The notes beneath the pieces are model-generated. The model was not told where the DNA came from. It saw only the letters and a list, made by a program, of their open reading frames with translations, and ran no database searches. Made by a program: the position numbers and the translations under genes. This document shows, in pieces, positions 24,306-34,235 of a stretch of DNA of 64,000 nucleotides (the first letter of the stretch is position 1; each line of letters opens with the position of its first letter). Origin of the DNA: Apoderus coryli (Eukaryota; Arthropoda; Insecta; Coleoptera; Attelabidae); the NCBI GenBank assembly GCA_911728435.2, contig OU452199.1, positions 16,502,860-16,566,859 on the forward strand, read 5' to 3'.

Positions 24306-25538
24306 CCCAAGTAACAAAATATAGTTCTAGGAAGGTTGTATATTGGTGCTAGAACCACTTTATGGATTTTGTTTACATATGCCATTAGGTATAAAACAAC
24401 CTCCTCTAGCCGGCTACACAAACTCCTGGTGACCAAAAGGGCCCACGCTACAGAACCTCCTGCTAACCTAAAAGTTGTCGACATTTCAGAACCTTAAGGT
24501 TCAATATTGAATATTTGTGCAGCTATAATATAACCTTTATATATCCTTACTAGCCAATATAAAACTGAATTATAACCCATGAATCACAGGTTTAAAGTTC
24601 TAATTTAGCCACTAAAAGGTTCTAACTAGCTCCTTGCGAATTATCAACTACAACCTATTAGTAAAGAGTTGATCTGCGGAAAGCAGTCTTAAAACTATTA
24701 AGTAAAATATATTACAGACTGCTTCTAATTTTTGGATTAGTTGGTTAATATACGGTATTATTTCTAGTTAAATAACTCTTTGGTAGGTAATATTGTAATG
24801 GTAAATTATGATAATTATTTATCATTCAATATACGTGATATAAAACTGCATGAAATAGCGGACACAAATTGCTGATTTTAATGCACCTTCTATTTTACTG
24901 TCAAAATATTATATAAAAGTAGCAAAAAATTCATGGGCTATCGATATTATTAGTATAAATATTGTTTTTAGTTATATTTAAAATACAAGGGAAATATTTT
25001 GTTTTTAAAAGTTGTCGAAATTCTAATATACAGAAACCTATGAATATAAAATTATGAAAAAATGTGTTTCCCGAACCTAAAACTACGCAGAATTACCTGT
25101 ATTTTCAAAAATATTTTGTTATTTAACTATGTCATAATCTTAAAATGGCCGATAGGATACAAATGCTTATAAGCTTTTGAAATAACCAAAATATAACCTA
25201 AGTTGCTTGAAAGTCTGAAAATATGCTAAAATATAACCTTAAGATCAAATTCGTAACCTAAATAATGCTAAATAACACTTTTCAGGACTAATAATTGCCT
25301 TTATACAACTCGAGCTTAAAAGTGGCACCATCGCAACTTTCTAACGACCTGTTTAGTATTGTTTTGGATGTGTAGTTGTGATCACATGCCAGCTTTTATT
25401 CATATTTATTATACAGTGTGTCTTTTAATTGAAACGGTAAGTACAAAGTAATAATCGCTGATAAGCTGAAAATGTTCCTAGTTTTCTTGTTCTAATAAGA
25501 TGCAAGCAATGTGGGAAAATAGGGGAATATTATCATAG

Positions 25539-25766
25539 CCTCCAAGATCCGAAGCTGGAAAAGTCCATGACGAATTATCTGTACCTGGCAAAGGTTGGAA
25601 AACATATACCTGCATAGTTAAAAGAATGTTTTCTTCGTACAAGGATGCTTGTGGAGAGCAGGAAAGAATGCAAGATCTTTCTGATACGGATGGAGAAAGT
25701 GATAGTGTTGGTAGTTACCAACCTATCTCTGATCCAGCAGATTTCAATAATTTGCGACACCTGTAA
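25539..25766 (+). pseudogene. Coding-like segment inside the CCCAAGTAACA element
   Basis: Seventy-five codons are open after an AG at 25537-25538, ending in TAA at 25766. The composition is protein-like: KVHDELSVPGKGWKTYTC, then SDTDGESDSVGSYQPISD. There is no initiating ATG at its left end, so it could be a 3'-terminal exon on the plus strand, convergent with the transposase relic. The family is not recognised. The minus reading over 25575-25760 is its shadow. Confidence 0.35.
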
Positions 25767-25990
25767 ATTGAAATTGAATGTAAAAAAAACTACATTTTCT
25801 CTTTATGTCAAATAGACACTATGTTTTTCAAATGAAGAAAGCTTGAGCGATGCTTTAAATATTTAACTGCTTTTTTAAACTTTGTTACAAAATTGATGCA
25901 AGTATATAATATAGCGACACAAAAGATCCTCCTTCATATTAGCTGTAGGATGTTATATATATATTTTTTGTATGCTTCCAACATTCTCAC

Positions 25991-26545
25991 CTTTAATAAA
26001 TGCCCTTGCTGGTGAATCACATATAAAACTTTTAAGGGATACATTTCCTTTATATTTTCCAACGCAGATGCCATCTTTCAGAACTACCAGAAGCTCTTCA
26101 ACAAATTTTGACAAATATTCATTATTGTCATTAGGCTTGCCTTTACCATAATACAAACCAATCACCATTGGTTTAGTATTTAGTTCATTTAGGTTGAAGA
26201 GAATAGGCCAAAATTTAAACTTGGAAGATGTAAAAATCGGAAGACCATCAATATTTATATTAATCGAAATATTTAAATTTGTTTTTGTATTTTGGTAACA
26301 CTATTTAATACATTTTTGTAAACCATTGTGCCAGTACCTCCCTCCAGCAATTTCATCAACTTCAATTTTTGTATCAGGTGTAGCCAATAAGGTTCGACGG
26401 TCTTTAGGCAGCCCGAAATTACTGTTTTTATTTAAAATATTTTGAAAATTTAAATTTGATTTACCTGCTCATTAGCAATTCGTTGAAAGTTTTGTCGCAA
26501 CTTTCTTTTAAAATTTCCACTACGAACTAGCTTTTCGTGAGACAT
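25991..26545 (-). pseudogene. tnp2-like transposase, N-terminal part
   Basis: From ATG at 26545 the minus strand reads MSHEKLVRSGNFKRKLRQNF. After a one-base shift near 26465 come NSNFGLPKDRRTLLATP and GGRYWHNGLQKCIK, then an in-frame TAG. The same frame resumes with NISININIDGLPIFTSSKF, FWPILFNL and PMVIGLYYGKGKP, ending ICDSPARAFIKG. In the arthropod family I recall, the order is start MSHxRLLRSG, then LPKDxRTLLxTP, then INIDGLPLFKSS, then CDAPARAFIKG. The match breaks at a canonical donor (AAAG then GTGAGA at 25990-25985), so an intron is likely there. The downstream catalytic exons are absent. Assignment to the tnp2/CACTA-like group is from memory of the family. Confidence 0.65.
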
Positions 26546-27109
26546 TCTGTATAGATACAGGAGACGTTGATGTTACCTTCTGTCTAGGCGAAAACGAGAC
26601 TAAAAGATAATTTTTGTGACCAAATAGATTTTAAATAAGGGAAGTAGTATTGAGTTATGCCAGAAATCTTATTTAGTAACCTATAACGCATCGCTTCAAC
26701 TAAATAGTCTTTAATCAGTTTTAAAATGGGCTACATGGTTATGGAAAAGTTGTTTAAATGACTTAAAGGCACAAAAAATGCGAAGTTATAATTAGGTTCT
26801 AAACTAGCAGCAAAAAAAACTTATAAGTCTTATTTTGGCATTTAAGTGACTAAAAAATGCCTTATATATAATAATTTCAAAACCTTAAGGTTTTAGAACT
26901 ACTAGGTCCTAAAACTCCTCATATATATAGTTGATTTAACGTTTTTCAAACATGTTTCAAGCTGTATGTATGATTTCATAGTTCTAAGACCAACAAGCAC
27001 AATATATTACCTATGTATAGTTTTTAAGCTTAAGAAAAAGACACACATTACCCATTTATAACCTTAAGGCAATTTTAAAGTCTTCCTCCTTAAAGAAATG
27101 TTACTTGGG

Positions 27110-27725
27110 AATACTAGACTAAACCAATCCCTAATCATACTAAATAAATTGTTGCATTCATTCATGCTAGAAACCCATGAATAATAGAAGCGATATGCGA
27201 CTATATATTATATTGAGCATGGGGATGGGCCCATAAAACGCGAATTAAGTTTTTATCGGGGGCGAGAGATGATCTATTTCGCCTTCGTGACGTTTATGGC
27301 GCCTCGCGGGAAGACCACATCAGCCATATTGCCACAAAATTGCAGGTCTTTTTACTTAATTATCATTTTGTGATTTCATGAACATAATTTATTACCATTT
27401 ACCACAATAATATAAACAATTAAATTTAATGCAGCATCACATAATTATTTAAATACGCGTAAAATATTGGTATTTCGAATGTGATATTATTTTTGTTTGA
27501 TGACTAGATATTTTACTGTTATTTATTTACTAACAGTAAAATATTATAGTATATTATGCAACCAGCATTTATTGACAGCTATTAAGACATGAGTATTAGA
27601 ATTAGAAGCATGAGCGTAGCGGTTCTTTTACAGTACCTAGTCAAAAATAACAACAAAATAATATATTAAACATGAGGACATTAATAATAATTATAAATGC
27701 AAAATAATTTCGTGGCATAACGTTC
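27110..27725. other. No recognised gene
   Basis: Mostly AT-rich, with a locally GC-richer segment near 27215-27330. No motif and no partner for an inverted repeat. Confidence 0.4.
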
Positions 27726-27957
27726 TATTTTTACGGCTGGTGTTAATTATACATTGGATTTGTTCGGCCTCTGTATAGTGGGATATGCATTACTATGTGT
27801 ATTTAGATGGTACGTTTTTAGATATATCTACTGTTGTATATCTCGCTGTGCTAAATTAAACAAAATCCCTTGTTTAGGTAAAACCAGGTATTTTGTCCGC
27901 TATGGCACGAAATGATTTTGCCTTTATTATATTTACGGACACAAATTCATTTTATAA
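27726..27957 (+). repeat. Ribozyme-bearing repeat family, copy C (ribozyme deleted, no transposon)
   Basis: This copy is oriented opposite to the copy at 35891-38305. It reads TTTTACGGCTGGTGTTA, then CATTACTATGTGTAT, then CAAAATCCCTTG-TTAGGTAAAAC, then TTTTGTCCGCTATGGCAC and TTACGGACACAAATTCAT. It lacks the roughly 120 bases that hold the hammerhead motif in copies A and B. At the position where copy A carries the DD41D transposon, this copy is continuous (GTTTTTAGATATATCTACTG), giving a near-empty reference site. Confidence 0.75.
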
Positions 27958-28254
27958 TTAATGATCATATTTGAAATTATGAAATGTCAAATTATGTAAA
28001 TATTCTACTTCTTCATTTTTTGGTGCTAATTATTTAAATACATTTTAATAATTTTCAGATTTTGCCTTATTTGGTCACAATTCTAATTAAATTCTATTGA
28101 CAGTTTTTCTCTATATTCTAGCTGCACAAAAATAATTGGCTCTCTAGCTGACCAAAAATATGTTTCTATCTTCCTATCCATCTGTTTGGATATTAGGTAT
28201 GTAAATATTATCTAAATTACAAACAAAAGTAGACATCTCGTCATGTATCTGTGA

Positions 28255-28410
28255 TATAATTGAACTTAGGCCTATGAGCATTTTGCAAGTACTATCGAAG
28301 GTTCTCGAAAAAAGTAGAGCATCTAAAACATATAATATTTTGCCTGCAAATCAGTCTGGATTTCGACCTGGGTATAGTTGTGCTACAGCACTTTCCAATA
28401 TAGTCGATGA
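28255..28410 (+). pseudogene. LINE RT fragment, part 1 (5' of mariner insertion)
   Basis: The frame reads ELRPMSILQVLSKVLEK and then NQSGFRPGYSCATALSNIVDD, the fingers and palm-entry blocks of a Jockey/CR1-type RT. It is cut at the TA of 28411-28412. The next RT block resumes at 29353, on the far side of the inserted mariner-type element, and joining the two sides across one TA keeps the frame open (VDDII followed by RATD). Sequence before 28255 has no RT motif, so the 5' side is truncated. Confidence 0.85.
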
Positions 28411-28412
28411 TA

Positions 28413-29350
28413 AAAGGTGTCCCCAAATTAACGGAAGATTCGAACCAAATAAAAAACACAGTTTTTAATCTTTTGATTGTATTTTATTGAATCTTAAAGT
28501 ACATGGGATTTATGGAATTACACACTGGGCTTGTTGACATAGAACTGTGATTTAAATAACCCCATAAAAAGAAATCTCATGGTGTTCAATCACACGATCT
28601 AGGAGGCCAATTCTGATCACCGAAGCGAGAGAGTACACGATCTGGAAATGTCTCATGCAGTAATTGAAGTGTTTCACGGACTGTATAGCATGTGGCACCG
28701 TCTTGTTGAAACCACATATTGGCCACATCAATATCATCCAATTTCGGCAAAAAGAACTGTGATATCATGTCGCGATATCAAGCCCAGTAACAGTCACTGC
28801 TTGACCAGCCTCATTTTCAGAAGTAACTTTCTCGAAAAATCAGCATCCATTTGCTGATGCTGAATAATCCATTCTGCAATCTGTCTTCGCTGTGGAATTG
28901 AATTTTAAGCATTGAGACACATATCTTTAGTGTGTATCTATACGCTGTAGAGAGCTTGTTGCAATTTGCAATTCTTGTCCACGACGTTGAATTGAGGTTC
29001 CTGGATTGTCACCAACACTGTCACGCACTGCTTCGATATTGGCATTTCAAGGGCTTGTTTTTGGCGTCTCTATCGGATTTTGTCTCCCGGAATTGTTCAA
29101 TTAATCTCTTCACAGTTGACGAAGTTAAAACACTATTACGACCCTATTTTGTATGAAATTTTCGAACTGCCGCCGCCAAGCTTACATTATTTTTGTTCAA
29201 TAACGAAGACACATTGTTTTATCGTGTAACGCTCCATTTTTACTAACCCTAAACTGTCAGCTGTCGATTTGTTTTGTTTTTAGGGTTACCTAAACTTTAC
29301 TACTTAAATGGCGGCAAATTCCAACCTTGCGTTAATTTTGGAACACCCTG
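28413..29350 (-). mobile_element. Mariner-type element inserted into the LINE
   Basis: The ends are near-identical inverted repeats. The left end reads AAAGGTGTCCCCAAATTAACG, and the right end on the other strand reads CAGGGTGTTCC then AAAATTAACG. Both sides are bordered by TA (28411-28412 and 29351-29352). It is 938 bp and holds a decayed transposase on the minus strand. The insertion splits a LINE RT in the codons after VDD, so it is younger than the LINE. Confidence 0.85.
28490..29237 (-). pseudogene. Tc1/mariner transposase relic inside the LINE
   Basis: The minus-strand start MERYTIKQCVFVIEQK at 29237 is typical of this family. Fragments follow in several frames: TSSTVKRLIEQF (HTH), NIEAVRDSVGDNPGTS, QRRGQELQI, then the catalytic segment NMWFQQDGATCYTVRE, SRFGDQNWPPRSCD and FFLWGYL. 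The second Asp (QQDGA) is present. The third lies in the broken TPLDFFLW segment. The first Asp region is not readable. At least five frameshifts or stops are present. It belongs to the same broad transposase family as the copies at 17121, 31571 and 36560. Confidence 0.85.
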
Positions 29351-29352
29351 TA

Positions 29353-29719
29353 TAATCCGAGCTACCGATCCGAAATACGGTTCTGGTCCTACTGGACTAC
29401 TCTAAAGCGTTCGATACAATTGACCATGAGATTCTCTTTTATTTTAAGGTTTATTGGTTTCTCAGTCAGTCAGTCAGTCGATACGGCTTATTCACAGCTT
29501 TTGAAATTGTAGATTCCAGTTTGTGCCGACGAATAATGGACAATCCTCCAAGGAAAACTTAACGTGTGGTATGCCACAAGGGTCAATACTATCCCAACTA
29601 TTATTTAACATATATACACCTGCAATATGGGATATTGTAAACATATTTATGCAGACGACAGGAAAATTTACTTTAGCTTTAATTTTGATGATTATGGTAC
29701 AACAGAAAATAAGATCCCG
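29353..29719 (+). pseudogene. LINE RT fragment, part 2 (3' of mariner insertion)
   Basis: After the TA the RT continues with TVLVLLDYSKAFDTIDHEIL, which contains the first catalytic Asp. Frameshifts precede NNGQSSKENLTCGMPQGSIL (about 29530-29590), and a further shift precedes a degenerate YADDRKIYFSF box (about 29645-29680). The relic stops near 29719, where a different repeat begins. The Jockey/CR1-like order agrees with part 1. Confidence 0.85.
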
Positions 29720-29720
29720 T

Positions 29721-30145
29721 AGTGGTGATCGACCGGCAGTGTGACCCAAATTTTCAACATTTACGAAGAGCTTACACTAGTGTGAGCAGGCATTATGCCC
29801 TGTGAAACAGTTCACAAGGCGGGAGATGCCCACATGTGCAGGCGCGTGTCGACGTGATTATGGTATTAAAGTACCTGGTCGCGTGGATAGTGGTTGGATG
29901 GGTGGACGGTGCTCCCGGCCGAGTCGGTAGACTTGCCAATGCCATGTAGTTATGGACTACATAGTCGTAGGTGCTGGCATCTGGCAGTATATGACCGTGG
30001 TTCGGATTCCACGCTAAACTGCAGGTCCAAGTTAACACAAAAAGAAATAACTAAAAATACGCTGTATTACCTTAGATGTAAAGGCCAATAGGGGAAAAAA
30101 ACAGTTCACAAACTGTGTTTCACCGGGCATATTGCCTCCTTTGAA
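29721..30145. repeat. Modular repeat with inverted ends and tRNA-like core
   Basis: The left module (29721-29780) is the ACATTTACGAAGAGCTTA sequence also found twice at 63198-63362. It runs into CACTAGTGTGAGCAGGC and ATGCCCTGTGAAACAGTTCAC (29776-29816). The latter recurs inverted at 30100-30140, and singly at 49207-49280 and 61043-61118. The interior 29905-30015 has CGGCCGAGTCGGTAGAC and, about 90 bases on, GTGGTTCGGATTCCAC, which look like A and B boxes of a Ser/Leu-type tRNA-derived SINE head. The overall class is unresolved. Confidence 0.6.
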
Positions 30146-31570
30146 ATTTGGCAGCGTGCTAGAAATAGGGAGCTTATATAGCCCTAACTAGATCAAAATT
30201 GTTAAGTTCAGTGGCGTTAGGGGGACAAATTAATACAAATTATTCACAAAAAAAAATTACGCCACTGCCTGTAATTTTATTTCGGTATTTTTATTTCTTG
30301 TATTTTTTTCATATGTTGCTTCGAATAATTCGCCTAAAAATGAGTAACGTTGATGTAATTTGACTGCGCCAATCATTATAAATCTGTCAAATTTGTTGAA
30401 GTCCCTTAACATGAGTTTATGAACTCGCTGATGGAATGCATTAGAAGCTAGGGGTTTTGAACTGCAAGATTTCGTCATCGAGGTCTTCATGCATAAGGCA
30501 CGCTAAAACGAACTCGAGGAATAGGCAGGCCCGAGACAGCAAGAAAGGTAGAGCTGGAAGAAGAGATGCTGAACAGAAAATCCAGGGGGGAATTTTATTA
30601 GAGGCCTAGACTAACATTTTCTCAGAAACTACAGACTAGAAAAAAATGTTGATACGAAAGTTTCTTGGTTTTAAAGACCCACAAAGTCTGCTAGTCAATT
30701 TTGTGAGTTAAAACTGAGCTTAGAGTTGTTTAATTTAAATAGTATTGGCACACTTTTTGGTTTCTTATCCTATAGAAAAAACAAGTATACAGTATATCAC
30801 GATATGCTTTGGGTAATCACACGTATAATGTGCGCCGCTGAACCACTTTTTTTCAACAACAAGACACTGACAAAAGGGTAGCGCATACAATATGACCAAA
30901 ACCAAACTCTACAGACAGTGTAACCCTCCGTCAACGTTAGCATAGGAATATTGTATGTAAATTACGACAGAGTCCTTTTTTTCCTATCTGTGTGTTCATT
31001 TTTTTTTTGTGTGAGCCGCATTTGGCTTTCGCAATTCGCCATTCTCTTTCCATATGGGGACTTAAACAGATACGATGGTATTTAAACGAGCCCAAACATG
31101 TATGTCGAGGAGGCTCTAATCTCCATTACGGCACACGAGGATGATGTCGTTTGTGAATACCGAATGTGTATATAGAAGCAGTTGACGGCAAAACGTCTGG
31201 AATTGAAAATAAAAATAATAGCGGTATTTTACTTGCATTATTGTTTAGATTAAACTTTTCGTACATGAGCGTTCAATAATACAAATGCAAAGTTGCTTTT
31301 GTTTGTATTATGAATGTTGTTCTTTTATTTTTACTTATGTAGTATTATTGGCAAATAAAAAAGAACATTTTCATTTAATGTCTTATTTTGAATAGGTATA
31401 ATCGTTACCAACAAACTATTTTCTTTCCTTCCCAAGGTCTTCTATCGTAACGTCAGCTTTATATCTTTGACACACTACCTGTTTAGGCTGATTTTGATGG
31501 ATAAACTAAATTATTTACTAAAATTACGTTTCGCATTTAATTCATAAATATTTAAGAACCAGTTTTTAAA
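30146..31570. other. No recognised gene
   Basis: Mixed AT-rich DNA. The part 30480-30600 is GC-richer with purine-rich runs (GAAGAAGAGATGCTGAACAG), possibly a decayed coding fragment, but no frame is informative. The 77-codon minus reading 30490-30257 has no motif. Confidence 0.35.
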
Positions 31571-32570
31571 TCAAGTGTTCAAAATGATCTCCGTCTTGAC
31601 AGTAACGCATCCTATTGCTAAACTCTTGTCGTACTTGTGCAAATGTGTCCTACATTCTTTAACAATTCTTTTTCGTTTCAAACTGTTAATACTGTCAGGT
31701 GCTGTAACGTAAACTTTAGATTTCAAGTAACCCCAAAAAATTTTAATGGTGTGAGATATAGTGATCGAGCTGGCCAATCTATCGCATCTCGTCGTCCAAT
31801 CCATCTACCGCGAAATTCCTCATCTAAGTAACGTCTTACTGCACCATAATAATAGTGTGCAGAAGCACCATCTTGTTGGAACGTTATTTCCATGTTTCAT
31901 ATTCATGTTCCAAATTTATCTGGATTATTTTCCAGAATTTCACGAATTAACGACTCAAATGCATTTTGTAACATCTCCAGATATACAATTCACCGGTTAA
32001 GTTAGCATTGAGAAAAATAGGCCCAACTAAATGGTGTACCAAAATATCTACCTGCCCAAACACTTACTTTTTCTGGAAATTGTGCACGATTTTCATGAAA
32101 GATGTGAGGATTTGTATCACTTCAATGTCTCACATTTCGTGTTTTGACATTTCCATTGAAGAAGAGAGTACTTTCGGCACTAAAGCAAATTGTTTTTACG
32201 TAGTCTCGTCATTGGTTAATTTTATTGGACATATTTTGCACAGAGTTCTAGTGTTCGGTCGGGGTTATCATCTGAAAGTTGGTGCACCATTTTTAATTTA
32301 TATGGATGGAAATTGTTTTTAGCCAACACACTCTGTACTGTCTTTGACTGACTTCACAGCTAGACGCTACTTCGTTTGTAGAAAAAGTAGGGTTTACTAC
32401 CATTTCTGCAATGATTTCAATTTTGTTGGCATCGCTAATTGTTGGGCGTCCTGATCACTTCCCAAGAAGCTCTCTCAAATAGGTACTCGCAATAGGGCGA
32501 TCGGAGTACCTCTCATTAAAAACATGTTCTGCTGCATGAAAACTATTTCTACGACAGCTGCTACTTTGTC
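31571..32570 (-). pseudogene. Tc1/mariner transposase relic
   Basis: Minus-strand blocks from 32570: EHVFNERYSDRPIA, YLRELLGK, SGRPTISDANKIEIIAEM, VKTICFSAESTLFFNGNV, DTNPHIFHENRAQFPEKV, AFESLIREILENNPDKF, ITFQQDGASAHYYYGAVRR, FRGRWIGRRDAIDWPARS, and at the end YLKSKVYVTAPDSINSLK. The order and spacing match the intact transposase at 36560-37672. The first catalytic Asp is changed to Ala (FSAES). The second (QQDGA) is kept. The third lies in a damaged stretch (LTPLKFF). There are at least eight stops or frame changes. The plus-strand readings over it are shadows. Confidence 0.88.
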
Positions 32571-34235
32571 GGCTACAGTACTTACTATTTTGCTGTGAAT
32601 ATTTAAACGTCTCGTGATACAATATTCAAGGTATATATAGGTAAAACCTTTACAAAAGCTTTTCAATGTTTCAATGTCAAAAAAAAGCCTCAACTTTTTA
32701 ATAAATAACCATAGGCGGAACATAGAGTATTTATTAAGTAAATGCGAAAGATAATTTAGTAATTAATTTAATTTATCCTTCAAAATCAACCTAAACCCCC
32801 CCAAAAAAAAGCAAGAATTTTCAATAGCTTTCAAATGAAATATCCCATAAGGTCCCATTTAATTATTGTTGCTTATTCCTACGTGTACTGTTAATTAATT
32901 TGCAGGTTTATGGTAATTTATGAGCTATTGTTTGATTGTAATTTTATTCCTTATTTTATTTTTAAATACATCTCAATGTAAGTGATTTTTCTGTAAATGG
33001 GTTTATCCTGATGAAAATAAATGCTTGTTTATTTATTTAAAAATTTTGGTGACAGCGGCTCTGTACCGTCATTTATGATTATTACGTCATCGACTAGTTG
33101 AGAATCCTACATCCGTTTATTTTCACTCTTCAAATTTCATTATTTTCAATATAACCGTTCAAAAGAAACGAGGGGGAGGGGACTTTTGACTATCACTGTA
33201 TAAGTTTGAATTCTTCTGCTCTTATCTTATACTAACTGAGGCATATAGATACTCCCACATCATATAGCTCACCGCAGAAAAACCGAGAAATCCCATGATT
33301 AGTAATGCTAGCAATAATAACACAAAATGCAGGGAAATAATGCAAATTATTATAAAAACACCAAAAAATCAGCACTATATGTACCTCTGCCAGCATCACC
33401 CACATATATACATATCAAAAAACTTTGGACCGAAGCGTTCGAGCGTCAATCTTCAGCACAAAAGCATAAGAAACAAAAATAATGTTCGGCCTTAAATAAC
33501 TTAATACAGAAACAATTTTGTCGAGTATTTTAAAAATTTACTGCGAATGTAAACCATTTTGTCCGATATGCCACAATAGTATATTGTGTACTTAGTAGGA
33601 AAAGGAACACTTTCCCGGACGACTATGGAGGCACAAGCCGAGACCAGCAACCATAGGAGCCCGGGAATGTGCTTTTCCTTTGAAGTGCACATACTATTTT
33701 TCTTTTCTTTTCCCTTCCTTTTATTTTTGAAAGTGAAATTACCGAAAAAATCAGCTGTGTTGCCAATGATGGTTGTTATGTAAGTACAAATTTTTATGTA
33801 TTGTAATTAATAATTCTTGAGACTGGTCCTTTTCCATTAAATTGATTTTCTGATCTTTTTAAATAATTAAATAAATAAGTAAAACACGTTTGACTTTCCT
33901 TTTTATTTGAATATAGTTTTCTAAATCTAATAAAGTAACTATTAACTGGGAGACGCTGTTTGAATACAGACCGTCACTATTTCGCGAGGGAGAATCATTA
34001 ATAACCTTTTTTTTGTGAGCGTGATGTACGTGCGCGATTCTCGAGTAGCTCTACAAGCCAAGCAATTAAATTATTAAAATCAAAAAACAGAATACTTAAA
34101 TACCAAACCGATCTATATTTATTTTTCCATTAAATTGATTTCAACATATTGATAACAAGTACCAAATAGCTGCAAAATTTTAATCAGGTAACGTCAAAAT
34201 TATTTCTCGTGAATTGGGTCTCCGAAACTATTAAA
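32571..34235. other. Gene-poor; two small repeat traces
   Basis: At 33552-33573 the sequence TTTTGTCCGATATGCCACAA matches, with one difference, the end of the ribozyme-bearing repeat family (35891, 38421). At 33596-33682 two arms (AGGAAAAGGAACACTTTCCC and a diverged inverted copy ending AAGCACATTCCCGGG on the other strand) form a hairpin of about 85 bases. The 65-codon reading over it is not protein-like. Nothing else is recognised. Confidence 0.45.

Larger units (their letters stand above)
24306..27109. mobile_element. DNA transposon with CCCAAGTAACA inverted repeats
   Basis: CCCAAGTAACA at 24306-24316 is repeated as its exact reverse complement at 27099-27109, bounding 2.8 kb. A possible AA duplication flanks it (24304-24305 and 27110-27111). 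Palindromic sites with CCTTAAGG lie near both ends: GAACCTTAAGGTTC at 24489-24502, AAAACCTTAAGGTTTT at 26879-26894 and CCTTAAGG at 27062-27069, with a partial site near 25240. Such repeated subterminal sites are typical of CACTA-type and related transposons. Inside lie a decayed transposase gene (25991-26545, minus) and a convergent coding-like segment (25539-25766, plus). Most of the expected transposase is missing, so this copy is non-autonomous. Confidence 0.7.

Noticed and set aside
26421..26464. Possible 44-base intron in the tnp2-like gene (GTAAAT...ACAG)
   Set aside because: The stretch is open in the downstream frame and gives plausible family residues (FQNILNKNSNFGLPKD), so a one-base indel explains the data better.
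28648..29156. Plus-strand readings of 69 and 74 codons within the mariner in the LINE
   Set aside because: They are antisense of the transposase relic, whose motifs are on the minus strand.
31637..32322. Plus-strand readings up to 104 codons
   Set aside because: They are antisense shadows of the transposase relic at 31571-32570.
33586..33783. 65-codon plus ORF with hydrophobic stretch resembling a membrane segment
   Set aside because: The hydrophobic part is a TTTTC-rich run, half of it is a hairpin arm, and there is no homologue in memory.
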